Origin: Stenotrophomonas sp. ZAC14D1_NAIMI4_1
GTDB taxonomy: Bacteria > Pseudomonadota > Gammaproteobacteria > Xanthomonadales > Xanthomonadaceae
Direction: 5' to 3'
DNA: 64,000 nucleotides
Assembly: GCF_003086775.1 (NCBI RefSeq)
Contig: NZ_CP026001.1
Span: 3,002,407-3,066,406, forward strand
The notes under the pieces are model-generated. The model ran no database searches. It was given only the letters and a program-made list of their open reading frames with translations, and was not told the DNA's origin. The position numbers were made by a program, and so were the translations under genes. The stretch's first letter is position 1. Each line of letters starts with the position of its first letter. Of the stretch, positions 18,049 through 26,964 are shown in pieces.

Positions 18049-19653
18049 TTACTTCCCCTGGCCCGTGTTGCGGTTGGCATTGTTCTTCTGTTCCTGCGCG
18101 GCAGCCGCGCGCGATTCTGCGATACCGACCGCGCGTGCCGCCGCAGCCTTCTCATCCTTTTCCAGCACCAGCGGCTGGAACGACCCTTCCGGGGCCAGCC
18201 AGCCACCGCTGAAACCGGCCCGTTCCAGGCCCTTGCGGATGTACGGGTTCTTCTTCATCACTTCCCAGACGAAGTCATCGCGGTAGTTGGCGATCATCGT
18301 CAGGATCGGGCCCTGGTCGATGGCGATGTAATCGCTGGCCACCCAGCCGCGGTCCGGCACCATGCGGCCGGTCTTGATCGGGATGTCGTAGTTGAAGCTG
18401 GGGTTGAACGAATCCAGGAAGCCATAGCTGGAATAGATGTAGTCGCCGTAGCGCTTGTGCATCTCCAGCGTGGCCGGGATCACCTGTTCGGGCGCGAACA
18501 CGATCGAGGAGATCGCTGCGGTCGGGGCGATGGTGCCGTCATCGAAGTTCTCGCGCAGGCCGGCGCCGCGCGAGGAGTAATGGCGGAACTGGCGCTGCTC
18601 GCCACGGTATTCCTGGGTGGTGTTCTGCGGGCCGTCGCTGGCGGTCAGGCCCCACACGTTCTCGCCATAGTCCTTCCACTGCATCGGGTTGGCGATGGCG
18701 TACTCGCGGTGCGCCAGCGCCGCCGAGCGGCTGTTGAGGAAGTAGGTGCTGCCACGCTCGCGCATGTAGGCATCCTGGATATCGCGGAAATCGATCCAGA
18801 CATGGCTGTACTGGTGGCCGAACAGCGGGCCGAAGGACAGGTATTCCTGGCCCTGGTAGACGCCCCAGTCGTTGTCATAGGTGCGCGTCCACACCGTCCA
18901 CGCATCCGGGCTCACCGGGTGGCTGGGCGAGCCGAGGGCGAGGATGTAGACCATCATCGCCTCGTTGTAGCCCATCCAATCGTGGTCGATGAAGCCGCTC
19001 TCGGGGAACCAGCCCATCGAGATCAGCGGCGCACGCTGCTGCAGCCACGGCCAGTCGACCTGCTTGTACAGCTGGTCGGCGATCTGCCGGATTTCCTTTT
19101 CGCGCGGGTCGTCGCCGTCGTAGTACGACTGGGCGAACAGCACGCCCATCATCAGCAGCGCGGTGTCGACCGAGGACAGCTCGACCCAGCTGTCGTAGCG
19201 GCGGCCTTCCTGCATGTCCAGGAAGTGGTAGTAGAAGCCTTTGTAACCGGCCTTGCCGGTGCGCTGCGGGCCCATCGGCACGTCGCGGAAGAACTTCAGC
19301 GTGGTCAGGGTGCGGTCGATGGCCTGGTTGCGGCTGACCCAGCCGTTCTCGATGCCGATCGGGTAGGCGGTCAGCGCGAAGCCGACCGAGGCGATGCTGG
19401 CGAACGGGCGCGACGGGTAGCGGTCCGGGGTCAGGCCGTTGAGTTCGTTGGTGGTGTCCCAGAAGAACTGGAAGGTGCGGCGCTCGATGTCATCGAACAG
19501 CGGCGGCAGTTCCGGCTTCATCGGCCGCGGCGGCGCGTCTGCTTCCAGCAGGATCACCGGCGGCTTGGGCTTTGCAGGCTCCTGCTGGGCCGGTTTGCAG
19601 GCGGCGATGGCCAGGGTCATCGCAGCGGCGGTCAACAGGTGGCGTGCCTGCAT
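18049..19653 (-). CDS. Glucoamylase-domain lipoprotein, GH144-like (beta-1,2-glucanase candidate)
   Basis: This 534-residue exported lipoprotein has lipobox AIAAC (Cys19) and then the 'glucoamylase' (alpha/alpha)6 domain used to define GH144. Conserved-looking stretches are FDDIERRTFQFFWDTTNELNGLTPDR, IASVGFALTAYPIGIENGW, STAVDTALLMMG-like (SSVDTALLMMGVLFA), HDWMGYNEAMMVYILALGS and YSSYGFLDSFNPSF. Characterised GH144 members hydrolyse beta-1,2-glucan. The ATG at 19653 follows a strong GGAGGAA site. A LacI-type operator lies 54 bases upstream. It begins the operon with the ABC transporter. Exact specificity is inferred. Confidence 0.8.
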   Translation of the reverse strand: MQARHLLTAAAMTLAIAACKPAQQEPAKPKPPVILLEADAPPRPMKPELPPLFDDIERRTFQFFWDTTNELNGLTPDRYPSRPFASIASVGFALTAYPIGIENGWVSRNQAIDRTLTTLKFFRDVPMGPQRTGKAGYKGFYYHFLDMQEGRRYDSWVELSSVDTALLMMGVLFAQSYYDGDDPREKEIRQIADQLYKQVDWPWLQQRAPLISMGWFPESGFIDHDWMGYNEAMMVYILALGSPSHPVSPDAWTVWTRTYDNDWGVYQGQEYLSFGPLFGHQYSHVWIDFRDIQDAYMRERGSTYFLNSRSAALAHREYAIANPMQWKDYGENVWGLTASDGPQNTTQEYRGEQRQFRHYSSRGAGLRENFDDGTIAPTAAISSIVFAPEQVIPATLEMHKRYGDYIYSSYGFLDSFNPSFNYDIPIKTGRMVPDRGWVASDYIAIDQGPILTMIANYRDDFVWEVMKKNPYIRKGLERAGFSGGWLAPEGSFQPLVLEKDEKAAAARAVGIAESRAAAAQEQKNNANRNTGQGK

Positions 19654-19706
19654 GGCGCGGTTCCTCCAGTGGGCTGATCGATGGGAAAGCATAACGTCCA
19701 ATGGCC

Positions 19707-19720
19707 TGAAATCGTTTACA
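19707..19720 (-). promoter_or_regulatory. LacI/GalR-type operator before the GH144 operon
   Basis: TGAAATCGTTTACA matches the LacI/GalR consensus TGNAANCGNTTNCA at every fixed base. It lies 54-67 bases upstream of the GH144 start and is the likely target of the nearby LacI-family regulator. Confidence 0.65.
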
Positions 19721-19901
19721 AACCAGACTCTTAAAAAACCACGCATTCGTGGCCGATTCAACACAGGCATTGTCCAGTCCCATGCAGCGCCGCAGCGACG
19801 CCGCATGGGGCTGGACAATGGACCGGCCCGCAGGCCGGCCATTGCCAGGTTCCGTTGCCAGCGGCGGGCCGCTGGCAACGGGGTGGTGCGTACGTCGTTG
19901 C

Positions 19902-22900
19902 TTAGAAGCGGAAGCCCACTTCGGCCTTGACCTGGCGCGGAGTACCGATGATGTCGCCGGTCTCGTTGTAACTGGCCTGCAGCTTGCCGTTCGTCTTGAC
20001 GTAGTTGTAGGTGGAGAAGTTGTCGAAGTTGAACACGTTGATGATGTCGATACGAGCGTACATCTCGGTGTCGCCCGGCATCTTGAACGTCTTCGTCGCC
20101 TGCAGGTCCACCGAACGGTAGCCGAAGATCTTGCCGCCCAGCAGGAACTTGCCATTGGCATTGGGCACGGCAGCCTGCGGGGTCGGCAGGTTGAAGCCAC
20201 TGGCCTGCGGCACCGGGTACCAGTCGTTGACGGCGGTCGGGGTGGCCAGGGTGATCTTGCCACCGAAGGTGATGCCCCAGAAGCCAGCGTACGAACCGGT
20301 CATCACCAGGCGGTGGCGCGGTGCACCGTTGGAACGGATGGTCGGGTAGTCGCCGATCAGGCCGCGGTCAAAGGCGTACTTCTCGTTGATGTCGCGGTTG
20401 TGGCGCGCGGTCGTCCAGGTGTAGGCGATCGAGGTACCCCAGCCGCTTTCCTTGGTGAACGGCTTCTGCGCCGACAGCAGGACCTGGGTCGCACGGGTCT
20501 TGATGCCCTGCTGGCCGATGATCAGGCTGCCGAAGCCCGGCACGTTGCAGCTCCAGGCCTGGCTCAGGCCCGCCTCGGTGCCACCGCACAGGCGCGGGTC
20601 ATCGAAGAACTGGCCGGTCGGGTAACGGTTGCCCAGGGTGAAGGCGAAGCCGTCGTAGCTCAGGGTGCGGGCGATGGTGGCGTCGGTCAGCCAGTCACCG
20701 ATCTGGTTGCTCATGCCCAGGCTGAACTGATCCGAGTACGGCGCCTTCAGCTTGTTGTTGAGCAGGTCGACTTCCAGGCCGGCATTGCTGGTCGCGCCGA
20801 CCAGGTCCTGCAGGTTGCCGATGCCGTTGAGCAGGTTCGGGTTCCAGTCATAGCAGGCGGCCTGGCCGTTGATGCAGGTGCCGGTGGCCGGGTTGCGGAA
20901 GTAGATGGTCGGCTGCGGCAGGGCCAGCTTGGTGGTTTCCAGCTGCAGGTTGTCGAACAGGTCGCGGTCGTACGAACGGCCGGCACCACCGTGGATCACG
21001 TGCTGCTCGTCGGCGTTGATGTCATACGAGAAGCCCAGGCGCGGCTGCCAGGCATCCTTGAATGCCTTGCGGTTGTGGCCGTTGCTGATGTAGTTGCTGA
21101 TGTCCAGGCCGCCCAGCGCCAGCGAATCGGCGTAGGTCTGGCCGGCGGGGGCGCGCGGATCCTGCGAGTAGATCGCATCGACCACCGCCTGCGGGGTCAC
21201 GAAGTCCAGGTAGGACGGGGTGACTTCGTAGTCCCAGCGCAGGCCGAGGTTGATCTGCAGGTGGTCGTTGACCTGCCAGTCGTCCTGGATGAACACGCCG
21301 TACTGCTTGGACTTCGAACGCACTTCACCCGAGACGCCGTCCACGCCGGTCACCGGCTTGACGAACTGCGCCTTGTACGGGATGGAATCCGGGAAGTCCG
21401 GATCGCCCAGGCTGTAGGTGAAGGTCGGGTTGATCTGCGCCGCATCGGAGGCGTACAGGTCGATGGCCTTGTACTTCACGCCCATCTTGATGGTGTGGTC
21501 GCCGGCCCACTGGATGCCGTCCAGGGTCAGGTTGTCCTCGATCGACCAGCCCTTCTGGCCCTTCACCTGCGAATCCAGTGCCGAGGCGCCACCGATCTTC
21601 ACCACGGTGCGGTCTTCGGTGCCGTCCGGTGCGGTGTAGGTGATGCCGTTGGCCAGGGTCAGCGGGGTCGGGTTGTTGAAGGAATCTTCATGGGTGACCA
21701 TCATTTCGTTGTAGAAACGCTCGCCGCTGTGGTTCCAGCGCAGCGCGTAACGACGGTCGGTGTTGACCACTTCACGGCCGGCTTCCGGCGAGGTCTGGCC
21801 ACTGAACTGCGACTGGGTTTCGTCGCGGTCCTGGAAGGTCAGCTCGATGCGGTCGTTGTCGGTCGGCTCGAAGTCGATCTTGCCGAAGATCAGGTCCTGC
21901 TGGAACGGCTGGCTGGCCGGGCCCAGGCCGGCGGCGCCCGCGGGCGGCAGCAGGCTGGCGGCACCGGTGACGGCACCGTCCGGAGCGATGGTGACCGGCA
22001 GGTCGAAGCGCTTGGCTTCGTAGGTGACGAAGAAGTGCGCCTTGTCCTGGATGATCGGGCCGCCCAGGGCGAAGCCGTATTCCTTCTCGGCCGAGACCAT
22101 CTTGTCCTTGCCGCCCTGGCGCTCGGCCGGGGTCTTGGCGCGCATGTCTTCATCGGTGTAGCGGTAGAACGCCTCACCCTTGAATTCATTGGTACCGGAC
22201 TTGGTGGCAGCGGTCACTGCGGCGCTGGACACCTGGCCGTACTCGGCCTTGTAGTTGCCGCTGATGACCTTGTATTCGCCGATGGCCAGCTGCGGGAACG
22301 GGTTGCCGGCGCTGCCGGACTGGCCGGCCACGCCGCCGCCCTTGACGTAGCTCTTCTGGCCCACGCCGTCGATGTAGACGTTGGTGCCGTCGGAATTGGT
22401 GGCACCGCCGCGCAGCGAGGTGTTGCCCTTGGCATCACGGGTGAAGATCAGGCCCGGCACGGCATCGGCGAACTCCAGGAAGTTGCGCGACACCTGCGGG
22501 GTGGTCTGGATCTGCTGCAGGCTGACGGTCTTGCCGACTTCGGAGGTACGCACTTCCTGCAGCAGGGTCGGCGCGACGACGTTGACGGTGTCCAGGTTGG
22601 TCGCGGCGCTGCCACCGGCAGTACCACCGGCGGCGGCCTCGCTGAAGTTCAGCGTGGAGGTCGAGGCCACGGTGACGGTGACCTTCTGGGTCTGGCCATT
22701 GGCGGCCACGTCATAGGTGCCCGGGTCCAGGCCCATCAGCGAATAGGTGCCATCGGCGCGCACGGTGCCGCGACGGACGGTGCCGGTGGCGACGTTGGTA
22801 GCGGTGACTTCCGAACCGGCCTGGGCGCCGGCCACCTGGCCGCGCAGGCTGGCGTTGGCCGACTGCGCCATGACGTTCGGGGCGGCGGCCAGCATCAGGC

Positions 22901-22961
22901 AGCTGACCAGTGCGGTGCTCAGCAGCCGGCGGGCCGGCATGCGGATCGTGGAATGCATCAT
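19902..22961 (-). CDS. TonB-dependent receptor with carboxypeptidase-regulatory-like N-domain
   Basis: This outer-membrane TonB-dependent importer of 1019 residues is of the Oar/glycan-uptake type. After a signal peptide (LVSCLMLAAAPNVMAQ), residues about 30-110 form a CarboxypepD_reg-like domain (ASLRGQVAGAQAGSEVTATN, DGTYSLMGLDPGTYDV). A plug domain follows (SRNFLEFADAVPGL, SLRGGATNSDGTNVYIDGVG) and then a 22-strand barrel ending in the terminal Phe of AEVGFRF. A start pair ATGATG follows GGAGA. It lies downstream of lacI on the same strand (76-base gap) and upstream of the GH144 operon. It probably imports the glycan processed by the neighbouring enzymes. Confidence 0.92.
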   Translation of the reverse strand: MMHSTIRMPARRLLSTALVSCLMLAAAPNVMAQSANASLRGQVAGAQAGSEVTATNVATGTVRRGTVRADGTYSLMGLDPGTYDVAANGQTQKVTVTVASTSTLNFSEAAAGGTAGGSAATNLDTVNVVAPTLLQEVRTSEVGKTVSLQQIQTTPQVSRNFLEFADAVPGLIFTRDAKGNTSLRGGATNSDGTNVYIDGVGQKSYVKGGGVAGQSGSAGNPFPQLAIGEYKVISGNYKAEYGQVSSAAVTAATKSGTNEFKGEAFYRYTDEDMRAKTPAERQGGKDKMVSAEKEYGFALGGPIIQDKAHFFVTYEAKRFDLPVTIAPDGAVTGAASLLPPAGAAGLGPASQPFQQDLIFGKIDFEPTDNDRIELTFQDRDETQSQFSGQTSPEAGREVVNTDRRYALRWNHSGERFYNEMMVTHEDSFNNPTPLTLANGITYTAPDGTEDRTVVKIGGASALDSQVKGQKGWSIEDNLTLDGIQWAGDHTIKMGVKYKAIDLYASDAAQINPTFTYSLGDPDFPDSIPYKAQFVKPVTGVDGVSGEVRSKSKQYGVFIQDDWQVNDHLQINLGLRWDYEVTPSYLDFVTPQAVVDAIYSQDPRAPAGQTYADSLALGGLDISNYISNGHNRKAFKDAWQPRLGFSYDINADEQHVIHGGAGRSYDRDLFDNLQLETTKLALPQPTIYFRNPATGTCINGQAACYDWNPNLLNGIGNLQDLVGATSNAGLEVDLLNNKLKAPYSDQFSLGMSNQIGDWLTDATIARTLSYDGFAFTLGNRYPTGQFFDDPRLCGGTEAGLSQAWSCNVPGFGSLIIGQQGIKTRATQVLLSAQKPFTKESGWGTSIAYTWTTARHNRDINEKYAFDRGLIGDYPTIRSNGAPRHRLVMTGSYAGFWGITFGGKITLATPTAVNDWYPVPQASGFNLPTPQAAVPNANGKFLLGGKIFGYRSVDLQATKTFKMPGDTEMYARIDIINVFNFDNFSTYNYVKTNGKLQASYNETGDIIGTPRQVKAEVGFRF

Positions 22962-23037
22962 CAACTCAATCTCCGGGTGGCGGTATCCGCGAATGCGGTA
23001 CCTGCGATCAATCAAGAAAGAAGGAACGCCTCTGGCT

Positions 23038-24060
23038 TCAATGGCCCGATGGCGGAGTGGTGGAATCGCGAACGATGAGGCGGGGAACGAGCGTCTGCTT
23101 GTCACCTGCCCCTTCGGGGGTGTTGCCGTCCATCAACTGCATCAGACGCGTCATCGCCCTATCGCCCAACTCGGCGATACTGACCTGCATGGTGGTCAAC
23201 GAGGGGTGTACAAACCGCGCCAGTGGAATGTCATCGAAACCCGCCAGGGCGACATCGGTGGGCACATGGATGCCTGCCTGCGCGAATGCGTAGAGGCAAC
23301 CCAGGGCCATCATGTCGTTGGCGGCGAACACGGCATCGGGCAGCGCGCCGGCTGCCAGCATCTCCTGACCGGCGCGATGGCCGGAAGCTTCGTCGAAATC
23401 ACCGGGCAACTCGATGCCTTCGGCGCCGTTGCCGAAGGCCGCCAGCGCGTCACGGAAGCCGCGCAGGCGCTCACGCGCGTCGAAGTTGAGATCCGGGCCA
23501 GAAATGAACGCGATGCGGCGGTGGCCGGCATCGAGCAGGTGGCGGGTCATGGCCATCGCACCGGCGTGATCGTCGATGCTCAGGACCGGGTGATCCTGCC
23601 CCGGCAGATAGGTATTGATCAGGACCGTGGGCAGCGACTGCGGCAGGTTGTCGGTGAGGAAGCCGGGGCTCTCGGCATAGGGCGAGAGCACCAGCAGGCC
23701 ATCGACGCGGCCGCGCATGGCACGCAGGGCGGCGCCCTGCTGTACCTGGTCGCCGTGGTAGCTGGACACCAGCAGGTGCTGGCGACGGTTGCGGGCAACG
23801 TTGTCGATGCCGCGCATCAGCTCGGAGAAGAATTCGCCGTACAGATCGGGCAGCACCACGCCCACCGTATTGGTGCGGCGGCTGCTCAGGCTGCGTGCGG
23901 CGGCGTGCGGGGTGTAACGCAGCCTCGCGGCGACCTCCAGCACAAGCTGGCGGACCGGTTCGGCGACATTCTCATGCCCGTTCAGCGCGCGGGAAACCGT
24001 GGCCACGGAGACCCGGGCTTCTCGTGCGACGTCTTTGATTGTTATGGCTGCCTTGTTCAC
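23038..24060 (-). CDS. LacI-family transcriptional regulator
   Basis: This 340-residue sugar-responsive repressor has an N-terminal LacI helix-turn-helix (ITIKDVAREARVSVATVSRALNG) and hinge helix (PHAAARSL), then a periplasmic-binding-like effector domain (NTVGVVLPDLYGEFFSELMRG, DAVFAANDMMALG). GTG at 24060 is chosen because it has GGAGGGCGG at proper spacing and the HTH begins 7 residues in. A perfect-consensus operator 44 bases upstream suggests autoregulation. It probably controls the receptor gene that follows and the GH144-ABC operon. Confidence 0.92.
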   Translation of the reverse strand: MNKAAITIKDVAREARVSVATVSRALNGHENVAEPVRQLVLEVAARLRYTPHAAARSLSSRRTNTVGVVLPDLYGEFFSELMRGIDNVARNRRQHLLVSSYHGDQVQQGAALRAMRGRVDGLLVLSPYAESPGFLTDNLPQSLPTVLINTYLPGQDHPVLSIDDHAGAMAMTRHLLDAGHRRIAFISGPDLNFDARERLRGFRDALAAFGNGAEGIELPGDFDEASGHRAGQEMLAAGALPDAVFAANDMMALGCLYAFAQAGIHVPTDVALAGFDDIPLARFVHPSLTTMQVSIAELGDRAMTRLMQLMDGNTPEGAGDKQTLVPRLIVRDSTTPPSGH

Positions 24061-24103
24061 GAAGCCGCCCTCCACGGCTTGGACCTACCAGCTTGGCGCG
24101 GAA

Positions 24104-24117
24104 TGTAAGCGTTTCCA
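24104..24117. promoter_or_regulatory. LacI/GalR-type operator before lacI
   Basis: TGTAAGCGTTTCCA fits TGNAANCGNTTNCA at all fixed positions. It lies 44-57 bases upstream of the lacI-family start. A further partial half-site (TTGTAAACAC) follows at 24125-24134. Confidence 0.6.
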
Positions 24118-24223
24118 TCTGCGCTTGTAAACACTCCGTTAGACGAATGTCCCCGGATGGACACAGAAATCTGACGTGGACAGGTCTGTTCCTGGACCTG
24201 GCAGGACTTTGCGGGACAGGCCA

Positions 24224-24499
24224 TCAGCCCTGCTCGGACAGGGTGTATGCGCGGATGGACAGCGCATGGATATCGGTCTCCATCAGCCCGCCCAGCGCGG
24301 CATACACCGCGCGATGGCGCGCCAGCGGGGCCATGCCGGCGAACTGCTCGCTGACCACCAGCACGTTGAAATGGCCCCGCCCGTCACGTGCACCGGCGTG
24401 GCCGGCATGGCGGTGGCTGTCGTCTTCGATCTCAAGCGTGCTCGGCGCCAATGCCTGTTGCAGCGCAGCACGGATCAGATCGATGCGCTGCGCACTCAT
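24224..24499 (-). CDS. BolA/IbaG-family protein
   Basis: This 91-residue protein has the BolA fold (alpha-beta-beta-alpha). It starts [17 protein letters not shown], has the [12 protein letters not shown] motif with a conserved His, then [34 protein letters not shown]. BolA-type proteins bind [2Fe-2S] clusters with monothiol glutaredoxins, and some affect morphology and stress response. The start overlaps the preceding YciI-like stop by 4 bases, so they form one unit. Confidence 0.9.
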   Translation of the reverse strand: MSAQRIDLIRAALQQALAPSTLEIEDDSHRHAGHAGARDGRGHFNVLVVSEQFAGMAPLARHRAVYAALGGLMETDIHALSIRAYTLSEQG

Positions 24500-24801
24500 G
24501 GCAGCACCTTGCGGAACGGCCGCACGTCGACGCGGGTGTAGACGCCGGCAGCCACATAGGGGTCGGCATCGGCCCACTCCCGGGCCTGCGCGAGCGAGTC
24601 GAACGCGGCAATCACCACCGATCCGCTGAAGCCGGCCGGACCCGGATCCTCGCTGTCGATCGCCGGGCACGGCCCGGCCAGCAGCAGGCGGCCTTCGTCG
24701 CGCAGCGCGTGCAGCCGCGCCAGGTGTTCGGGCCGGGCCTGCAGCCGCTGCGCCAGGACATCCTGGCCGTCGTAACCTTCAATCACATAGAACACGGGCA
24801 T
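24496..24801 (-). CDS. YciI family protein
   Basis: This 101-residue protein of the YciI family (ferredoxin-like dimeric alpha/beta barrel) has the pattern [22 protein letters not shown], then [39 protein letters not shown]. Members of this family include putative hydrolases or isomerases with a conserved His-Asp pair; the exact reaction here is unknown. It is translationally coupled to the BolA-like gene. A second YciI paralogue lies at 60874. Confidence 0.88.
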   Translation of the reverse strand: MPVFYVIEGYDGQDVLAQRLQARPEHLARLHALRDEGRLLLAGPCPAIDSEDPGPAGFSGSVVIAAFDSLAQAREWADADPYVAAGVYTRVDVRPFRKVLP

Positions 24802-25166
24802 TCCTCGTTCATGTTGCGGTGCGTCGATTCTAGCCAATGGGCCACCGCCACCGGCCCGGCTGGACACTGGCCCGGCAAAGCCGTACCCTAGGCACCATTG
24901 CACGTGGCTTGATGCAGCAGCCCGTCGGTTTTTGCGGCCAACGCAGCCCCCGACGACCGTACCGCTGCTTCGAACCGGGCCAACCGGCCGGGCCACGTAG
25001 ACGACCTCCCCGTAGTTCCGTCGCCGCCGTTTCCTGCGGCGCGTCCTGCTGTTTGATATGTGTGGAATCGCGCCGATCCCGGCGTGACTGGTGCCTGGGG
25101 CGCCGTGGCGCAGGCCCGGCAGGTCCGGTACCGCGACTGGTCCGTTGCAATCCTATTGTCCATTAG
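24802..25166. other. Intergenic region upstream of scpA
   Basis: This 365-base gap between the divergent YciI-like gene and scpA has no convincing ORF. It contains short GC-rich dyads (for example CCGTTTCCTGCGGCG near 25027-25041). It presumably holds promoters for both sides; no clear -10/-35 pair was found. Confidence 0.5.
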
Positions 25167-26072
25167 ATGACTTCCGAACTCGCGCTCGACGCGAACCCGC
25201 CAACCCGGCCGCCCGCCCCCCAGCAGCAGGAAATGCCGCTGGCCGTGGTGCATGGGCAACCGGTCCTGCAGATCCCGCAGGACCTGTACATCCCGCCGGA
25301 TGCGCTGGAAGTCATCCTGGATGCCTTTGAAGGTCCGCTGGACCTGCTGCTGTACCTGATCCGCCGGCAGAACCTGGACGTGCTGGACATTCCCGTGGCC
25401 GAGATCACCCGGCAGTACGTGGAATACATCACCGTGATGCGCGAGCTGCGCTTCGAACTGGCCGCCGAGTACCTGGTGATGGCCGCGATCCTGGCCGAGG
25501 TGAAGTCGCGCATGCTGCTGCCGCGCCCGGTCAGCGAGGAAGGCGACGAAGCCGACCCGCGCGCCGAGCTGGTGCGCCGGCTGCAGGAGTACGAACGTTT
25601 CAAGCAGGCTGCCGAGGATATCGACGCCCTGCCCCGCCAGGACCGCGACACCACGGTGGCGCACGCCTTCATGCCCGAGCGGGCGACGGTGAAGTTGCCG
25701 CCGCCGGTGGACCTGAAGGAGATGCTGCTGGCCCTGCACGACGTGCTCAAGCGCGCCGAGCTGTTCAGCGGCCACGCCATCAAGCGCGAGGCACTGAGCG
25801 TGCGGCAGCGCATGGGCGAAGTGCTCGGCCGGCTTGAAGACGGCAGGTTCTACCGCTTTGAAGGGCTGTTCACCGCCGAAGAAGGCAAGCTGGGCGTGCT
25901 GGTCACGTTCCTGGCCGTGCTGGAACTGGCCAAGGAGCAGCTGCTGGACCTGGTCCAGGAAGAACCGCTGGCGCCGATCTACGTGAAGTCCCTGGCCGCC
26001 GGCAACACCAACGCCCCGCTGCAGTTCAGCAGCGAGTTCGACGACAACGACGCCGCCAATGAAAACGAGTGA
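25167..26072 (+). CDS. scpA: Segregation and condensation protein A
   Basis: ScpA is the kleisin subunit bridging SMC heads and binding ScpB in the bacterial condensin complex. The 301-residue protein has a variable N-terminal extension of about 45 residues (TRPPAPQQQEMP), then the conserved FEGPLDLLLYLIRRQNLDVLDIPVAEITRQYVEY and AAEYLVMAAILAEVKSRMLLP. The C-terminal winged helix ends with VTFLAVLELAKEQLLDLVQEEPLAPIYVK. It lies 13 bases before scpB in the standard scpA-scpB-rluB order. Confidence 0.96.
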   Translation: MTSELALDANPPTRPPAPQQQEMPLAVVHGQPVLQIPQDLYIPPDALEVILDAFEGPLDLLLYLIRRQNLDVLDIPVAEITRQYVEYITVMRELRFELAAEYLVMAAILAEVKSRMLLPRPVSEEGDEADPRAELVRRLQEYERFKQAAEDIDALPRQDRDTTVAHAFMPERATVKLPPPVDLKEMLLALHDVLKRAELFSGHAIKREALSVRQRMGEVLGRLEDGRFYRFEGLFTAEEGKLGVLVTFLAVLELAKEQLLDLVQEEPLAPIYVKSLAAGNTNAPLQFSSEFDDNDAANENE

Positions 26073-26085
26073 GCGCTGACTGCCG

Positions 26086-26964
26086 ATGGACCAGACGCTG
26101 ATCAACCGCATTGTCGAAGGTGCCCTGCTGGCCTCCAGCCAGCCGCTCACCCTGGCCCAGCTGAAAGACCTGTTCCCGGAAGAGGAACCGGCACCGCCGG
26201 GCAGCATCGAACGTGCGCTGGAGCGCCTGCGCGAGGGCTGCGAAGGCCGCGGCGTGGAACTGGTCGAGGTCGCCTCCGGCTTCCGCTACCAGGTGACCGG
26301 CGAAGTGCACGGCTGGATCAGCCGGCTGTGGACCGAACGCAAGACCCGCTACACCCGCGCCACCCTGGAAACCCTGGCGCTGATCGCCTACCGGCAGCCG
26401 ATCACCCGTGGCGAGATCGAGCAGGTGCGCGGCGTGGCGGTCAGCAGCAACATCATCCAGGCACTGGAAGAGCGCGAATGGATCCGCGTGGTCGGCCACC
26501 GCGACGTGCCCGGCAAGCCGGCGCTGTTTGGCACCACCAAGGGCTTCCTGGACTATTTCGGCCTGAAGCGCCTGGACGAACTGCCGCCGCTGTCGGAACT
26601 GAAAGACCTGGGCGAGCTGGAACCGCAGCTGGCGCTGGACCGTGATGGTCCCGCCGTTGCCGGTGCCGCCGGCCCGGACATCAGCGCCGACCCCGACGCG
26701 GCCGCCAACGATGACGCCGGCCTGCAGGGCGGCGATGGCAACACCCCCGATTCCGCCGACGCAGCTGCTGCGCCGGCCACCGATGAGCAAGCACCTTCGC
26801 CCCTCGATGATGGGCACCCCGATTCCGCGCCGGGCGAGCGCGCGGTGCCAGTGAACGAACGCGAAGACAACGCCGTCGCGACGACGACCGTGGCTGTTGA
26901 CCAAGCCGATTCCGAACCAGAGGCCGACCTCGAAACCGTCGGCCGGAGCAAAACTGATGAGTGA
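26086..26964 (+). CDS. scpB: Segregation and condensation protein B, with acidic C-terminal extension
   Basis: ScpB dimers bind ScpA in the SMC-ScpAB condensin. Residues about 1-180 hold two winged-helix domains: RIVEGALLASSQPLTLAQLKDLF, TLALIAYRQPITRGEIEQVRGV, VVGHRDVPGKPALFGTTKGFLDYFGL. Beyond residue 200 there is an Ala/Asp/Pro-rich acidic tail of about 90 residues, longer than in typical ScpB (about 190-200 residues in total). The stop overlaps the rluB start by 8 bases. Confidence 0.95.
   Translation: MDQTLINRIVEGALLASSQPLTLAQLKDLFPEEEPAPPGSIERALERLREGCEGRGVELVEVASGFRYQVTGEVHGWISRLWTERKTRYTRATLETLALIAYRQPITRGEIEQVRGVAVSSNIIQALEEREWIRVVGHRDVPGKPALFGTTKGFLDYFGLKRLDELPPLSELKDLGELEPQLALDRDGPAVAGAAGPDISADPDAAANDDAGLQGGDGNTPDSADAAAAPATDEQAPSPLDDGHPDSAPGERAVPVNEREDNAVATTTVAVDQADSEPEADLETVGRSKTDE

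Noticed and set aside
24837..25166. Possible gene ending at the scpA start
   Set aside because: Arg/Cys-rich translation with no homology-like pattern or ribosome binding site; looks like random open frame in GC-rich DNA.
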